Assembly (NCBI RefSeq): GCF_021130785.1
Contig: NC_060207.1
Location: 104,717,001 to 104,781,000, forward strand
Source of the DNA: Homalodisca vitripennis
Taxonomy: Eukaryota; Arthropoda; Insecta; Hemiptera; Cicadellidae
Direction of reading: 5' to 3'
DNA length: 64,000 bases
A program made the translations under genes and the position numbers. The notes beneath the pieces were generated by a model. It had not been told where the DNA came from and did no database searches. It saw nothing but the letters and a program-made list of their open reading frames with translations. Below are positions 48,691-61,042 of the stretch, piece by piece (the stretch's first letter is position 1; each line of letters opens with the position of its first letter).

Positions 48691-50052
48691 GTACCTTCAA
48701 AATTGGTCACAGAATAACTGTTTCAATACTACAATAACATGTTCAATAATAATTTTCAATATTAATTCAGTAATATTATTTAACAGTACATTTTAATAAG
48801 AAGAAAGGAAACTGTTTCCATTTGATTCCCTTTTTGTAACATCCAAGCCCACAGTTATTAAACAGATCACCGATCATAGGTGATAAAATGGGGTTTCTAG
48901 TTAAATTCTTTTTTAGTTTTAACATATTGGTTTACTGTTTTACATTAATAAACTGTTTTTCTGTTGAGGGACGTCCGTCAGTTAATTATAATATAACTTA
49001 AAAGGGCACGTTAGAAGTCTCACTGGAACAGCTATTCATGACGCGATACAAAAGCATCTAGTGCAACACTAGCGAACTCTGTTGTTAGGTTATGATAGAA
49101 TATAGGACATATCATTAATGTATAAAAACATATTTTGTCAACTGGTATCTGTTTTATTGTTTGCTTTAGAAATAGAAGACATAAGTTTGGGAATGCAAAA
49201 GAAATTAAACTAAGAACAACTCAAAGTAAAGTAAACTAGAGAAAACGTTGCACGTCAAAATTAATAAAACTTAAATTGTAGGTTTGTTTTGAGAATACTT
49301 AGGTGACCTAAGTATGAATTTATGTACTTGTTGATATAGGTAGCAATGTTGTGAAATGCGCTTTTATAGAATTTAAGTTAATTTATTTACTATAAATATA
49401 AAACTTTTTGTAAAACGAGAAAACCTATCTGTGTGTCTAATAATAGGAAATTGTATATATACATACACTTTTATAAATTATATAGATCGTAAACAAGTTT
49501 GCTATCTTGGAGTTCAGACATGGTTTTAACCCTTTTTAGAAAAAGCGGGCTATTCATAGTTACAAATTTCGTTGACCAAGAAGACTATACGGACTATATG
49601 TACGCCGTATAGTGTATTTATGAAACGTTTGTTCCATATTTTCAACTTCATTTTCTACAGAAATAGTAGTCACTTCAAAAGTATAAATCAGATTAGATTA
49701 CAAAACTTTCGTCGTCATACAACGGAACCATTTTTAAACATTCTATAAAGCTGTGATTAATGTAACCGTGATCACTAGGAAACCAACAAAACTGGGAGGT
49801 GATAATAGATCTGTCAACATAAAGCTTCAGATTCTTGTTTCATCCTCTAAGTGATTTTATTTGTTGACTCTGAATATCTGTAGTTAATAGACATTTGCAT
49901 AGTTACAGAAAGAACAATTCTTATTTTTACCACCAAATTACACACAGATAGTCTTATTGGGGGCCATAAAATACAATCGCCCCACTCCGTATACTCTTAT
50001 CAGCAGTATCTGGCATATTAAAAAGTGTGCCTGATGTGTTTGGTATGTCCAG

Positions 50053-50199
50053 AATAGGACCAAGATGAGCGACATTCTACAGGAGGTCTGGGAGCGGACA
50101 CTGCCACTGTCGTTCTGCCAGGAAGTCTACAATCAGAGCTTCCGTATCTCTTACAGCCAGTTCTGCTCCCGAGCCATCAACGCGTACGGACCTTGCTGG
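50053..50199 (+). CDS. serine-protease homologue exon 5 (Cys168-Cys191 region)
   Basis: Acceptor TATGTCCAG and donor TGG|GTATGT bound 49 codons. They encode NRTKMSDILQEVWERTLPLS, a motif matching the L.E...PL....C segment of trypsins, then FCQEVYNQSF, SQFCSRA and AYGPCW. The cysteines correspond to 168, 182 and 191. The specificity position 189 is Gly, not the Asp of trypsin. Sequons NRT and NQS are present. Confidence 0.88.
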
Positions 50200-50424
50200 G
50201 TATGTCGATAAAATTGTCTTATTGAAATGAATGCATACGCACTTTCAATAAAAATAAGAAGTACAAAAACGTAAAGATGCAATACTGTCGAACTGTGTCT
50301 ATGATCTAACAAAATATATGTATCAAAGAACAATAACTTGGTGTTTGTAATTTAATGTTGCTTTTAAAATGAGATATCACGATATTTTAGTATAAAGTGT
50401 AATTATTTTAACATAATGTTTTAG

Positions 50425-50625
50425 GGCGATACAGGAGATCTCCTGATGGTCAATAATACGTTGTATGGGCTCCTGTCCTGGAACGGAGGTTGTTTCTTCA
50501 AGGCTGCTCCTTCCATCTTCACGCAGATATCCTCAGTCCGCCATTGGATTTTTCAAGTCATGAAGAATTATCATCCTCGTCAAAACTCCCCTAATAATGT
50601 AACACTCCCGACGACTTCCGACTGA
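50425..50625 (+). CDS. serine-protease homologue exon 6 (former Ser195 region and C-terminus)
   Basis: Acceptor TTTTAG is followed by GDTGDLLMVNNTLYGLLSWN, then GGCFF, SIFTQISSVRHWI and an unusual Asn/Pro/Thr-rich tail ending LPTTSD and TGA at 50,623. GDTGDL replaces the catalytic GDSGGP: Ser195 is Thr, Gly197 is Asp and Pro198 is Leu. The oxyanion-hole glycine and Asp194 are kept. The last helix (VRHWIFQVM) is canonical. A poly(A) signal lies 37 bp downstream. Confidence 0.9.
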   Translation, partial: GDTGDLLMVNNTLYGLLSWNGGCFFKAAPSIFTQISSVRHWIFQVMKNYHPRQNSPNNVTLPTTSD

Positions 50626-50661
50626 GTCGGCTAGTTTTTTTTCCTGCATGTGTTTCAAGAA

Positions 50662-50667
50662 AATAAA
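50662..50667 (+). promoter_or_regulatory. poly(A) signal AATAAA of the serine-protease homologue
   Basis: AATAAA 37 bp after the stop codon, followed within about 30 bp by a GT-rich stretch (CTGTTTGTCAGT), as expected for a cleavage and polyadenylation site. Confidence 0.65.
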
Positions 50668-52716
50668 TATTGTCAGTACTCTGTTTGTCAGTAAAATGTT
50701 TTCTTATTTGTGGCACAGCAAAAAGCAATTTAATTAACCCTCAAGAGAATAATGCAAAGTACCTAAAGTTAGTTAATTGGCTGAGCTTGGAGATCACTGG
50801 AGATGTTAGAAAAATATCATTTCTGTATGTCTGTCTATCTGCATGATATATTGAAAATGAAATGAAGGAAAGACTTGACATATGTCGTAACTTGAAATTT
50901 CCACTTCCATATGAGCACACCACAGTTAGATGATGGTGCATGTCATTCCATGGGATTGTTGTATAGTGCCCATGATGATAAACGCCGTATAGATATAATT
51001 CTGTTGATTTAAAAAAAAATTCATTTCTATTGAAAAAATGATCAACCAGACAATTTTCAAAATATTTAGTTTTTTCAAGAAATGAAAATTGTAATAAATT
51101 GGGAGATTGTTATAAAGAAGAAAAATTTTAGTATGTGGTAAAATTTAAGAAACATGTGCGCTCAGTAATTATATAGCTCTCTCTTTGGCAACAGCTTCAA
51201 CCAGCTTGCTTTCTTATAACATATTTAATATTCTGTACAATAGAATTGTATGTAATACATGCCAATTCGTGTATTTAAACTTTCATAATAAAACATTCCG
51301 TGGAAAGAAAAATACCTCTCATACCTCATATTATCAAGTTAAGTGACATACATACACATACTTAGTCAAGGCACACAATCTTACAGGCAACTTAAAAATA
51401 CAATTTTTGAGATAGAATATAAACTTTTAATAAAAAAACTAAGCTATTCGGCCTTTCAATTAAATAAAAATGTAACAGAAAGCCTTACCTTCGAATTGTC
51501 AACTACAGATTTAAATGAGCTTAGAACTACTATTAATTGATCTGATTACATTAAATTGGTCCATTAATAACAAGACTTTTAAATCTCACATTTTCTGATT
51601 TTCGAATGACGCTTCATCAGTTAGTTCAGAAAAACTAGACTTTGCAATTGAGTTTTTAGAAAATATCATGAAGCTAATTTACTAGTATTTAAGTAAAGCA
51701 TTCTTATGCAGGGAAGAAATGTTCTCCTACAAGCGTAGAACATAATGTTAACTCATCAACCAACTAGCACAGATAAAAGGACTCGTTTAGAACTTTCCGT
51801 GAGTGTTACACTATATTCTGTTATTAACTAATGATGAGCTTCATTTAAGTTTATATCACATCCAAAACAAAAGTTTAATTTGTTGTTCCTGTTTCTGACA
51901 TCCGTATAGATAGATAATATTGTAGTTCTCAGCTGCAGCTACTCCAATATCTATATAGAGTTATATAAAGGGTTACTTTATTAGTGGAAAGGATAAAGAA
52001 GAAAGAAAGAAGTTTTGGTATTAAAAAAATGATAATAATTCCTCTCACTTACCTCAGTAGGTAATTACCTTTCAGCTGTAAGTAAATCTTTTTTACTTAG
52101 TGCAAAGTTGGAATATGTATCGAGCATTGAATACATCGGCCAATTAAGGCACTTTACCGAATTGAAACGTCCTTTCGTATGAAATAATAATACCCAACAA
52201 CATATGGTACATTATGTCATTTTTTATGATAAAATAACCACCTAGCATTCCATATCATTAGAATAAAAACCGAGAAACAGTTTTTTTTAAAATAAAACTA
52301 ATAAATTTTGAAACAATAAAGTAATATACATATTTAAAAATTTAGTTGAAAACCCGTCAGAAATTAAAATTTTGTTTAAAGATACTTTCTTATTTTATAT
52401 TTTGAAGTATATATATATATATTAAATTCATAGATGAATTGTATTGTATTAATACATTCCCATTAAAAGATTAAGTACATTCTCCTCCACTTTATGAACA
52501 GTTTTCCTCGAACCGTTGTTTGAATAGAGAAAATAGCAATAAAGTTAAGGGGCATTTTACTCGTATATTGACTTGCAATTTAAATGAACCAGACCTGCCC
52601 ACAGACAACAACACAAGTTGAAGAAGACCCCGTCGCGGGTGCTTAATTATGCGGGAAGGACGAATGCACGACCTGTTCGTTCACCTCGCCAGCCTGTCCG
52701 TATCGCCCGCCACATC
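50668..52716. other. intergenic stretch downstream of the protease homologue
   Basis: Holds the dispersed repeat fragment at 50,815-50,960 and little else recognisable. A GC-richer segment at about 52,590-52,715 precedes the end of the minus-strand LINE and may be its insertion site. Confidence 0.4.
50815..50960. repeat. dispersed repeat fragment, related to 33,755-33,900
   Basis: Contains TATGTCTGTCTATCTGCA, TAACTTGAAATTTCC and TAGATGATGGTGCATGTCA as in the 33.8-kb copy. Confidence 0.5.
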
Positions 52717-53946
52717 TAGTTAATAGTCAATAGTCAAGTGTGCTTTATTCATGAACATTAAAAACAGAATTTGCGTCAAAATTGAATTAAAAAAAAATAA
52801 ATATTTACAACATAAGAATTGTGTTGTCTTCTACGAAATGTGCAATAGTCTTCTAGTAGTCTCAATTCAAAAAATTAATTTAAAGAGTAGGGATGATCTA
52901 GAAGCCAGTTCTTAAGAAGACTACGAATCTGCTGTTTCTTGGACATTTTCAGGTTGGGAGGAAGAGTGTTCCACATCTTGGCTGCTGCGTAGCTGGGTTT
53001 CTTCTCCATCATAGTACGATGGTGTGTATAGGGAGGCAATAGTTAGTCGAGTGTCTTGTATTGTAATTATGGAACTGAGCTGCGTTCTTCATGGAATCAG
53101 GTGATTTCAGGTGTAGGTATGAAATGACTTCCAAGATATACAGGTTAACCACGGTTAGAATTTTCAGATCTCTGAAACTTCTTCTGCAGGTTTTCTGGGC
53201 TGGAGATCTCCAAGTATTCTTATTGCACGCTTTAGTAATAGAAGTACTCGCTCTAGATTACGTCCCGTAGTGGCTCCCCAAACCGCAATACCATAGCGCA
53301 AATGGAACTCTAACAGGCTGTGGTAGGCGATCTTAGCTGTTTCAGTATCACATATACCTTCACCCTTCTAATTACAAAGAGACTTTAGCTTATCTTGTTA
53401 CAAAGGGCATTGATGTGAGGATTCCAGCTGAGGCCTTCGTCATTAAATAACCCCAAGTAGTTTGAAGTGTTAGCTATCTCAAGGTCAGGTAGTCTCCCAA
53501 TGTCCTCTCGCTGCTTCCCAAGGACTAGTTTGGTTTTGGTCTCATTTACAATAATTTTTATGACAGTACTGTACTGCCATATTAAGTGCAGTGTTAGAGG
53601 CCACTTCGAGTTGTTCTGAGTTCCTATTACCTAATAGTAAGACAGTATAATCAGCATACATTAGTGACTCACTGTATTCTTGTAGATATCTAGGGAAGTC
53701 GTTAGTGAATAAAATAAAGAGGATTGGGCCCAGTACGGATCCTTAAAGGACTCCCCGAGTAATAATTTTATGGTCAGATTCAATTTGTTGTATGAGTCCT
53801 TGTCTGTTATGTTTTAACTCAACTAATTATGTTCTCCCTAACAGATAGCTGTGAAACCATTTGTAGCTAGTTCCTCGAATGCCATTGTGGTTAGCTTGGC
53901 CATAAGATGTTCGTGGCTAAGACCAGTCAAATGCCTTGCTGCAATC
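52717..53946 (-). mobile_element. LINE-2, 3' part (RT motif A onward, 3' UTR and tail)
   Basis: On the minus strand from 53,946 the sequence reads DCSKAFDWS, SHEHLMAKL, a TRGVL-stop-GSVLGPILFILFTND stretch and SLMYADYTVLLLGNRN, where the catalytic YADD has become YADY. Later come AKIAYHSLLEFHLRYGIAVW and GATTGRNLERVLLLLKRAIR. Several frame changes are present. It ends in TTGACTATTGACTATTAACT at 52,717-52,737, a short tandem tail instead of poly(A). The upstream half of the same RT lies 8.1 kb away at 62,096 and beyond, separated by gypsy-2. Confidence 0.85.
53943..53946. repeat. target-site duplication AATC (left) of gypsy-2
   Basis: AATC here and at 62,096-62,099. Collapsing one copy restores a continuous RT reading frame across the site. 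Confidence 0.9.
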
Positions 53947-54994
53947 TGTACCGTATATGCAAATAGTTACAATAATACATTGTTAAATAAAAAAAAATGG
54001 AAAATTGAACCAAATATTTTTATATGTAATATGCTTAGTTTAATAAAAAAAAATAAATAAAACCTAAGATTGGTATAATGTTAAAATAAGGCATCCCTGA
54101 AATAGCTTGAATTGGACAAGTTCAGTTTCTGTACATTTAAAACAATAGTACTCCATTGTAAGAAACTGAATTTTTTGATTGGTTCAGAAGGTCTAAAACT
54201 TGCTAACCAATAGGAAACCTAGTTGGTTACTTGTCTTGTAATGTTAGAACAAAGCTACTGGAGAGCTCTGCTCATTATCTTGTGTAGTTTAGCCTTGTAG
54301 GCACATAGTTAGTAGTCCGGATTGAAAGAAGACCCCAGTTTACGGGTATGTACATTTTATAAGAACTTTGAAACCAATCAACAAATTGTTTTAATTTAAA
54401 TAAAAATTCATACATATCTTTATTGTGTAAAAAAAATTTTAAATATCAATAAAATTTCACTAAAATGTTTTAAATAACTAAGAAGTAAATTGTTTTAACA
54501 AAGTAATATAAAATCTAAACTACATTACAATTCTAATCAGATTTGTAATTTGTTTCTTATTAGGGTTTTCGGTGAACCGGGACAAGAAACCAAATAAAAG
54601 GTGGTAAGTGATTTAGTTTAATATATTAAGAAGAAGTATTTTATTTTTGTTGGATACAACAATTCAAGCTATAGTCAGGAATATAAAATGGTTTAACTAT
54701 TGAAAATTTATAATGAAATGTGCTCTTTACTAAAATTATATTAAGAAATGCAAAAATGTACAAAACATCAAATTAATTGTCAATTGAAGATTGTGCAACA
54801 AGATAAATAAAAAAAAAATTTTAACATTACAAGACTACAATTTCATTTGGCAGAACACAAACTCCATTTAAATATTATTATTTATGATACAAACCAAAAT
54901 AATCTGGTTATAATTATTTGTCATGGAGTATCTCCACCAGAGGATACAGTGCATAACTAATAATATACATATTTATTAGAGCAACCATGTTACA
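53947..54994 (+). repeat. gypsy-2 5' LTR
   Basis: TGTACCGTATATGC to ATGTTACA. Differs from 61,043-62,095 mostly by 1-nt indels. Confidence 0.93.
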
Positions 54995-55153
54995 AATAAA
55001 TTGCGCCAATCTGCTAGTAAAAAAATTTATTAAGTAAATTATATAAAAAAGAACATGGAGTTAGTTGTGTATCTGCAAAGTAAAGTGTAAAAGTTTGGAA
55101 AAGTGAACAGTTTAATTAGTTTTCATTGATTACAGTACTTGTAAAGTTTTAAA

Positions 55154-56502
55154 ATGGCACTCAAAGTTGATCTTCTCACCAAAGAAGAACTAGTTTATGA
55201 ATTAATGTTAAGGAATGTAAATACAGATAAGACAGATAAAGTAACAGATTTGAGAAAAAAGGCTAAGAAGTGTGATAAAATTAAATGTCCAGCCGAAACT
55301 TTTTAAACCTACAAAATAAACTTAAAATTTGCTGAGGGAATTTGAAATAATAAAAGTGAAAGTATCAAGCATTGAGAGTTCAGTGGAAGAAATATTAATA
55401 AGTAAAATCAACTATTGACATTGTTAGGTTCGAACAAAAATTAAATCATTTAAATTAGAATAAAAAAATTTGCTAAAAATTTAAATTGGATAGTACTAAA
55501 GAGGAAGAGTTACATAAATATATGGAAAAACTAGGTTTAGCTGAAACAAAATTTTAAAACCCTCGAAGTTGACAGTAAGCTAAAAGAAGATATAGTTAGA
55601 AGGTTAAGTGAGACAAATATGGAGGAAGAAGACTTAAGTGATGTGTTTGAAAATAAACTAACTTTCAGTGCAAGTAAAAGTAGTGATAAAACCCCAATAG
55701 CTGGCTTAACTTATAGAAAGAGGAGGAGAGTGTGGTAATGATGAAGTTACTAATACATCAATATTTTTCAAAACTTCCTAACCCGGTTGAGAAACACTTA
55801 AAAAACTTTAAAATTACGAATGGTTTAAATATTAGTGAATTACTTGAGTTCATAAAAAACTTATTAAAATTAAAGAACGAAAACACATTTATTGGATACA
55901 GAAGTTATAGAACTGTGCTTGGGTTATGTGACCGGACCTCTACTTTCCAAAATAATGGAGTGTAAATCGGACAAAAAAGACATTCAGGAGTTACATAGTG
56001 AATTGTTACATTATTTTTGTACCACTGGGCTTAAAAGAAAATTTAAAAAGGGAACTGGTAACTAGACAACAAAAAACCAGGGGAACCCCTTTCTGTGTAT
56101 ATAACTGAGGTTAGGGAAAAACTCAAATATTTTAAATTGCAACTACAGTGAGGAAGAACTAGTGGAAATTATTAAGCTTGGAATAAATCAGGACGATAGA
56201 GCTAGGTTAGTATTCATGAAGAATCCAAAAACTTTTGAGGACCTTGATAGGTTATGTATACAAGCTCAAAATGTGGCATATGCAGATCACCAAAGAAGAA
56301 ATGTGAATGTTAAAAACTTTAATGTTAAGCCAAAAAATTTGTCAGTAATATTCAGGAAGTTAAGAAATGCTTTAATTGTAATCGTGTAGGTCATATTGCA
56401 AAAAATTGTTACAGACCTAGAAATAATCTAAGAAATTTTGAACAAAAAAACTTGAATCAAGGGAGAGGTTTTACAACCCCTCGGGAAGCCTCTCCCAAAT
56501 AA
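55154..56502 (+). pseudogene. gag: gypsy-2 gag
   Basis: ATG 55,154 opens MALKVDLLTKEELVYELMLR, aligned with the gypsy-1 Gag start (LSKDKLVFELISRG). The frame is soon lost (near 55,305) and regained several times. Recognisable pieces are LPNPVEKHLKNFKITNG (55,774), a VEIIKLGINQDDRARLVF segment (56,162) and CFNCNRVGHIAKNC (about 56,362-56,412). The last piece runs openly to TAA 56,500, passing the frameshift heptamer. The product would be structural as in gypsy-1. Shifts occur roughly every 100-250 bp, more often than stops. Confidence 0.8.
56445..56496 (+). promoter_or_regulatory. gypsy-2 -1 ribosomal frameshift signal
   Basis: A AAA AAC (56,445-56,451) in the gag phase, 9-nt spacer TTGAATCAA, then an 8-bp perfect stem GGGAGAGG (56,461-56,468) / CCTCTCCC (56,489-56,496) with a 20-nt loop. 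The gag stop follows at 56,500. The -1 frame is open for about 240 nt downstream. Same heptamer and spacer length as gypsy-1. Confidence 0.8.
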
Positions 56503-59500
56503 ACAGTAAACTTGTAAATAGTAAATGGATGTATAACAGTAATAAATTTAGTACTTTGAAAAACAGTATGTATAAAAAGCGAGGTTATGTGCATTTATTT
56601 ATAGATAAAGCCAGAGATGAAAGAAAACAATTTAAAAAGCAAATGTATAAAGTAAAAAGGAAGTTAAACAATGAAAATAGTAAAAAACTGGTTTAAGTAT
56701 CAAAATAAAAGTTGTACTTTACCTAGTGTAGAAGTTGAATTTTAGTAAAAATTTAAAAGAAAATGTCCTTATTGACACAGGGAGTAGCATTAATTTAATT
56801 AACGAGACCATGCTAAATATGTTAGTTAAGGAAAAACTTGTAAAAAAGGTGTATCCCTTCTGACAGGGAATGTTTAACTGCTACAAAATGATAAAATTGA
56901 GCTTATTGGTAGTTGCATTGTTAAAATTAAAATTAGAAAGTTTAGTTGGTATGTTAAATTTATGATTGGGAAAAATGTTGCTTGGAATATGATATTAGGA
57001 GCAAACTTTATGAGAGATGTTGGATTAGTTATAGATTTGAACAACGATGAATGTTATTTTAAATTTAATAAAAAGTGTAAATATTGGCCTTGTTAACAAC
57101 ATTAATGTTATGAGTAATAATGTAAATGAAAATATCCAGATTGGTTGTTTTAAGGCTAGAAATGAAATTTGTAAGCTAGTCAATGCCTACCCTAATGTAT
57201 TTACCGCTGAAATAGGGGAAGCAATAGACTTTGAGTATGAAATCAAACTTAAAGATAAAGAGCCTGTAAAACATTAGACCTTACCCATTAAGCCCTCCAA
57301 AAATGAAAAATTATGAAGGAAATCATAGATGACTTATTTAAGACAAAATATTATTAGACCTAGTTTATCGAGCTACTCTAGTCCTACCTTTTTAGTTGGT
57401 AAACCAAACAGTGATAAATTTCGCATGGTCATAAATTACTCTAAGTTGAACTCAAAGCTCGAAAAGGTTAACTATCCTATTGGTGATTTACATCAAAGTT
57501 ATCATTACTTGGAAGGAGCTTGTTATTTTACAGTTTTGGATCTATGTAATTCCTTTTATCAAATAAAGATTAAAGAAAATTGTAAACACTTAACAGCTTT
57601 CTCTACTCCATTTTCGAGCTACGAGTGGAATAGGGTACCTTACGGCCTGCATTGTGGTTCTGGCTTATTAAGCTCATATCTTGATAGAGTCCTTCATGGT
57701 ATAAAATTTCAGTATTGTATGAATTTTGTAGATGACCTAATAGTATTTTCTAAAAGTTTGGAAGAGCACATTATTCATTTAAAAGACGTCATTAAAAGAT
57801 TAAGTGATCACAATCTAACAGTCAATCCCAGTAAAGTGAAGTTTGCCTATAAGGAAGTGAGCTTTTTTAGGCCATAAAATAAGTAAAAATCAAATAAAAA
57901 TAGACCCTGAAAGAACAGTTTGCAATTAGGGAATTTGAACCTCCAAAGAATGTTAAACAAGTCAGTCGATTTATAGGAATGGTATCATATTTTTCTAAAT
58001 ACATAAAAGATTATGCTAAAATAGCTAGTCCATTAAATGAACTCAGAAAAAAGAAAGTAAAATTTAATTGGACAGTTGAGTGTAATGACAGTTTTGTGAA
58101 GCTAAAATCATGTATAAGTAACCCCCCAGTGCTCAGGATAGCTGATTTTTAATAAACCATTTATACTTATGTGTGACGCAAGCGAGATTGGTTTAGGAAG
58201 TACCTTACTTCAGGAATTTAATGGAGATAGGTTACCAATAGCTTACTATTCAAAAGAAATTCACAGACGCAGAGAAATGTATGTCAGTATATGAGAAGGA
58301 AGCACTCTCTGTCATTTTAAGCATGGAAAAGTTTCATTCTTACCTAGAAATTCAGCCTTTTTTATTAATTACTGACAACAGCGCACTTTCTTGGGTATTA
58401 GGTCATTTTAGAAAGCTTGGTAGGTTAGGTAGGTGGGTAGAAAGAATATTAAGCTTGCCATTTAGAGTACAGCATGTGAAAGGAAGTGACAACAAGGTGG
58501 CTGATTGTTTATCAAGGATGCATGAAATTGTTCTAGATGAAGCTAATAATAAGAATAAAATTAGTTACAGATAATAGTAATAAGAAAAATAAGCAATACA
58601 AGAAACATAGATGTGTAAAATAAGAAGGTAGTTAAAGATGACAAAATTGATGTTATTCAAATTAAATGTTATAAAAGATTTTCCCATTAGCGTTCACTAA
58701 AATTGTACAACACCAGAAAAATGATGTAGAAATTCAAGATATTGTTAAAAGTATAGAGAGAAAAGAAAATAGTAATAAGTTTTATTTAAATAAAGGTGTA
58801 CTTATGTTTAGAATAAGTGATAGAAATAAGGGTAAAATTTATTTGCCAAAATGTTTGATTGAAATGATTTTAATTATTATCACTCAAGTGTTCTTGGAGG
58901 TCATCCAGGTATAAAAAGAACCATTGCAAAAGTCACAGAACATTTTTACTACAGGCCCAAACTTAGTTAATGAAATTAAGAATAAAATTAAGAACTGTGC
59001 TTTATGTAAAATGTCTAAGCCTGCTCAACGTATATACGAGGGCCAATTAATCGCTACTCATGCCAAACAAGCCTTGGAAAGAATATATAATTGATATATT
59101 TGGTAGCTTAGTTAGAACTAAAGATGGTTATAATAATATTTTAATTGTGGTTGATGATATGACAAGATACTGTTGGTTAATACCTTTAAGAAATTGTAAG
59201 AGTAATATCTGTCATAAGAAAATTAGAGGAAATTGTTTTTAAATAATTTTTTCAACTTGTCAAGTAACTTGTGTCAGATAATGGCAGTTGTTTTAAAAGT
59301 GAAGAGTTTAAGCAGTTTTGTTTTAAGTATGGTATTGAACAACATAAGTTAGTTCCTTTACAAACCATCAGGGAATAGATCTGAGAGATACCTTAGAAAT
59401 TTAAAAAGCATGTTACAAGCATTTTATCATGATAAGCAAGATATGTGGAACAAAGATTTAAATTATTTACAAATGAGTTTGAACACAGCTTTAAATGAAA

Positions 59501-59920
59501 GTATATAAATAGTACTCCATTTAAGCTTATGTTTTAATCATAGTCCTAACCATGCTTTTAAGTAATTTATGGCGAATAAATGACCTGATTAGACAATAAG
59601 GTAACACCTCAAGAAAATTAGTATAAAAATTAAAAATGCAATAAAGAATGTAAAGAATCTGTAGAACACAATAGAGGAAGAGTGAGATATTCAGAGGAAA
59701 AGGTCAAAACACCCATTTAAATTAGGATCAAAGGTATTTTTAAAAAACTCATTTTCTCAGTAATAAAGCAAATAAGTTTTTCAAAATAAGCTTGGTTTAA
59801 GGTACACTGGCATTTACTCTGTAATATATTTCTTAAATCCTGTTGTTGTACTTATTCAAAAAATTGGTGAAACCACATATTGTGAAAAGAGCACATATTA
59901 GTCAGTTAAAACCAGCATAG
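56451..59920 (+). pseudogene. pol: gypsy-2 pol (protease, RT, RNase H, integrase), frame-broken
   Basis: Protease LIDTGSSINLIN near 56,768. RT open from 57,329 to 57,877 with RPSLSSYSSPTFLVGK, FTVLDLCNSFYQIK, RVPYGLHCGSGLLSSYL and the catalytic box FVDD (MNFVDDLIVFSK). RNase H from about 58,150 with LMCDASEIGLGS, YEKEALSVILSMEKFH, LITDNSALSWVL and DNKVADCLSRM. Integrase follows with GGHPGIKR, CALCKMSK, a YIIDIFGSL segment holding the first catalytic Asp at about 59,080, SDNGSCF near 59,275 and a degraded Glu region. It ends at TAG 59,918 after AHISQLKPA. At least ten single-base shifts interrupt it. Confidence 0.85.
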
Positions 59921-61042
59921 AATATTGTAGATTGCTGAATTTAGTTAAGTGTTAACTTAAATAGTTAAGTTGTAAAATATACTGCATAAAATAATTATTG
60001 TAAATACAAGGCATTAAACAGTTGTAAATGTAAATACTTGAAGTTAATAGAAATTCATTAATACTGAATTTAATATGTTAAAGTGTATTAAATATGTTTG
60101 ACTCACTGGATGTAAAATAAATTCAAAATTTGGAAAATCTACACTTGAAAGCTTTCCTTGTAACCGAAAACACTAACACTGACGAGACAAAAACAAGATG
60201 CGCCGCGACTACACACTGAACTTTTACGTAATTTTGAATCACGGTATCACGAAACAAAACTTTTTGATACGGACTACTTCCACGGAACGCACTCAACTGA
60301 ACTGAAAGCTTTCAGGATATTTTCTAGTTTTGGTAAGGTTTTAACCTGCTTAAAAATAAATCCAGTAATTCAAACAAAATGTACATAATAGACTAAGATA
60401 AAAGTACACTTACAAAACGATAAGAAATTAATTAGAAAGACATCATTGCAGGAAATCATTAGAATGATAATGATGTAATGACATTGTAATGCCATTAGGT
60501 TATTTTATAATGATGATAACAGACTATCTATAAACATCATTGAAATAACGTGGCAATAGATAAGGTTGACAGTGATTAATGACTCACTGCTGTGGTGCTG
60601 TGGAGCTGAGTTGTATCTGCAGTTCAAACCTCTGTTGCTGCACGGCGGCGGTTCCGGTAGTGGCACGGACATTGTTGTCATTGTTGACTGTTGTCGCGCG
60701 CCCTGGCCCGGCCCGCACCTCAGCCGCATGTGGCTGGTTCCTACTCTCACTAGCCCCTAACATTACTGGTACCGGGCCCGTACCTCAGTGTCATGGGACA
60801 GGTAGAAGGAATGATGAATTGATCTTTTAATGAATTTAATAAAATAAAGTTTTTAGTTTATATATCTTCAAATAGATTAAGATATAAAAGGGATTAATTT
60901 ACTTTAAGAAATTAAGCCTGAAGATAGGAATTAGTTGAATTTTGAGTTTTTATGTGTAAAACAAATATGTATTTGAAAAATGACATGTTGGCAAGTTTGA
61001 ATATTTTGGAAAATTTTCCTTTTTTTTTTGAGGGAGAGATTT
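59921..61042 (+). other. gypsy-2 3' region with a GC-rich insert-like block
   Basis: Between pol and the 3' LTR. AT-rich except for about 60,590-60,790, which is GC-rich (GCACGGCGGCGGTTCCGG, GCCCTGGCCCGGCCCGCACC). Overlapping frames there have no recognised domain. GAAAGCTTTC occurs at about 60,148 and 60,305, bracketing a 150-bp segment. Polypurine tract GAGGGAGAGA at 61,030-61,039. Confidence 0.5.

Noticed and set aside
60505..60830. Overlapping frames in the GC-rich block as a captured gene
   Set aside because: Three frames are open at once, as expected from base composition; no recognisable domain or start context.
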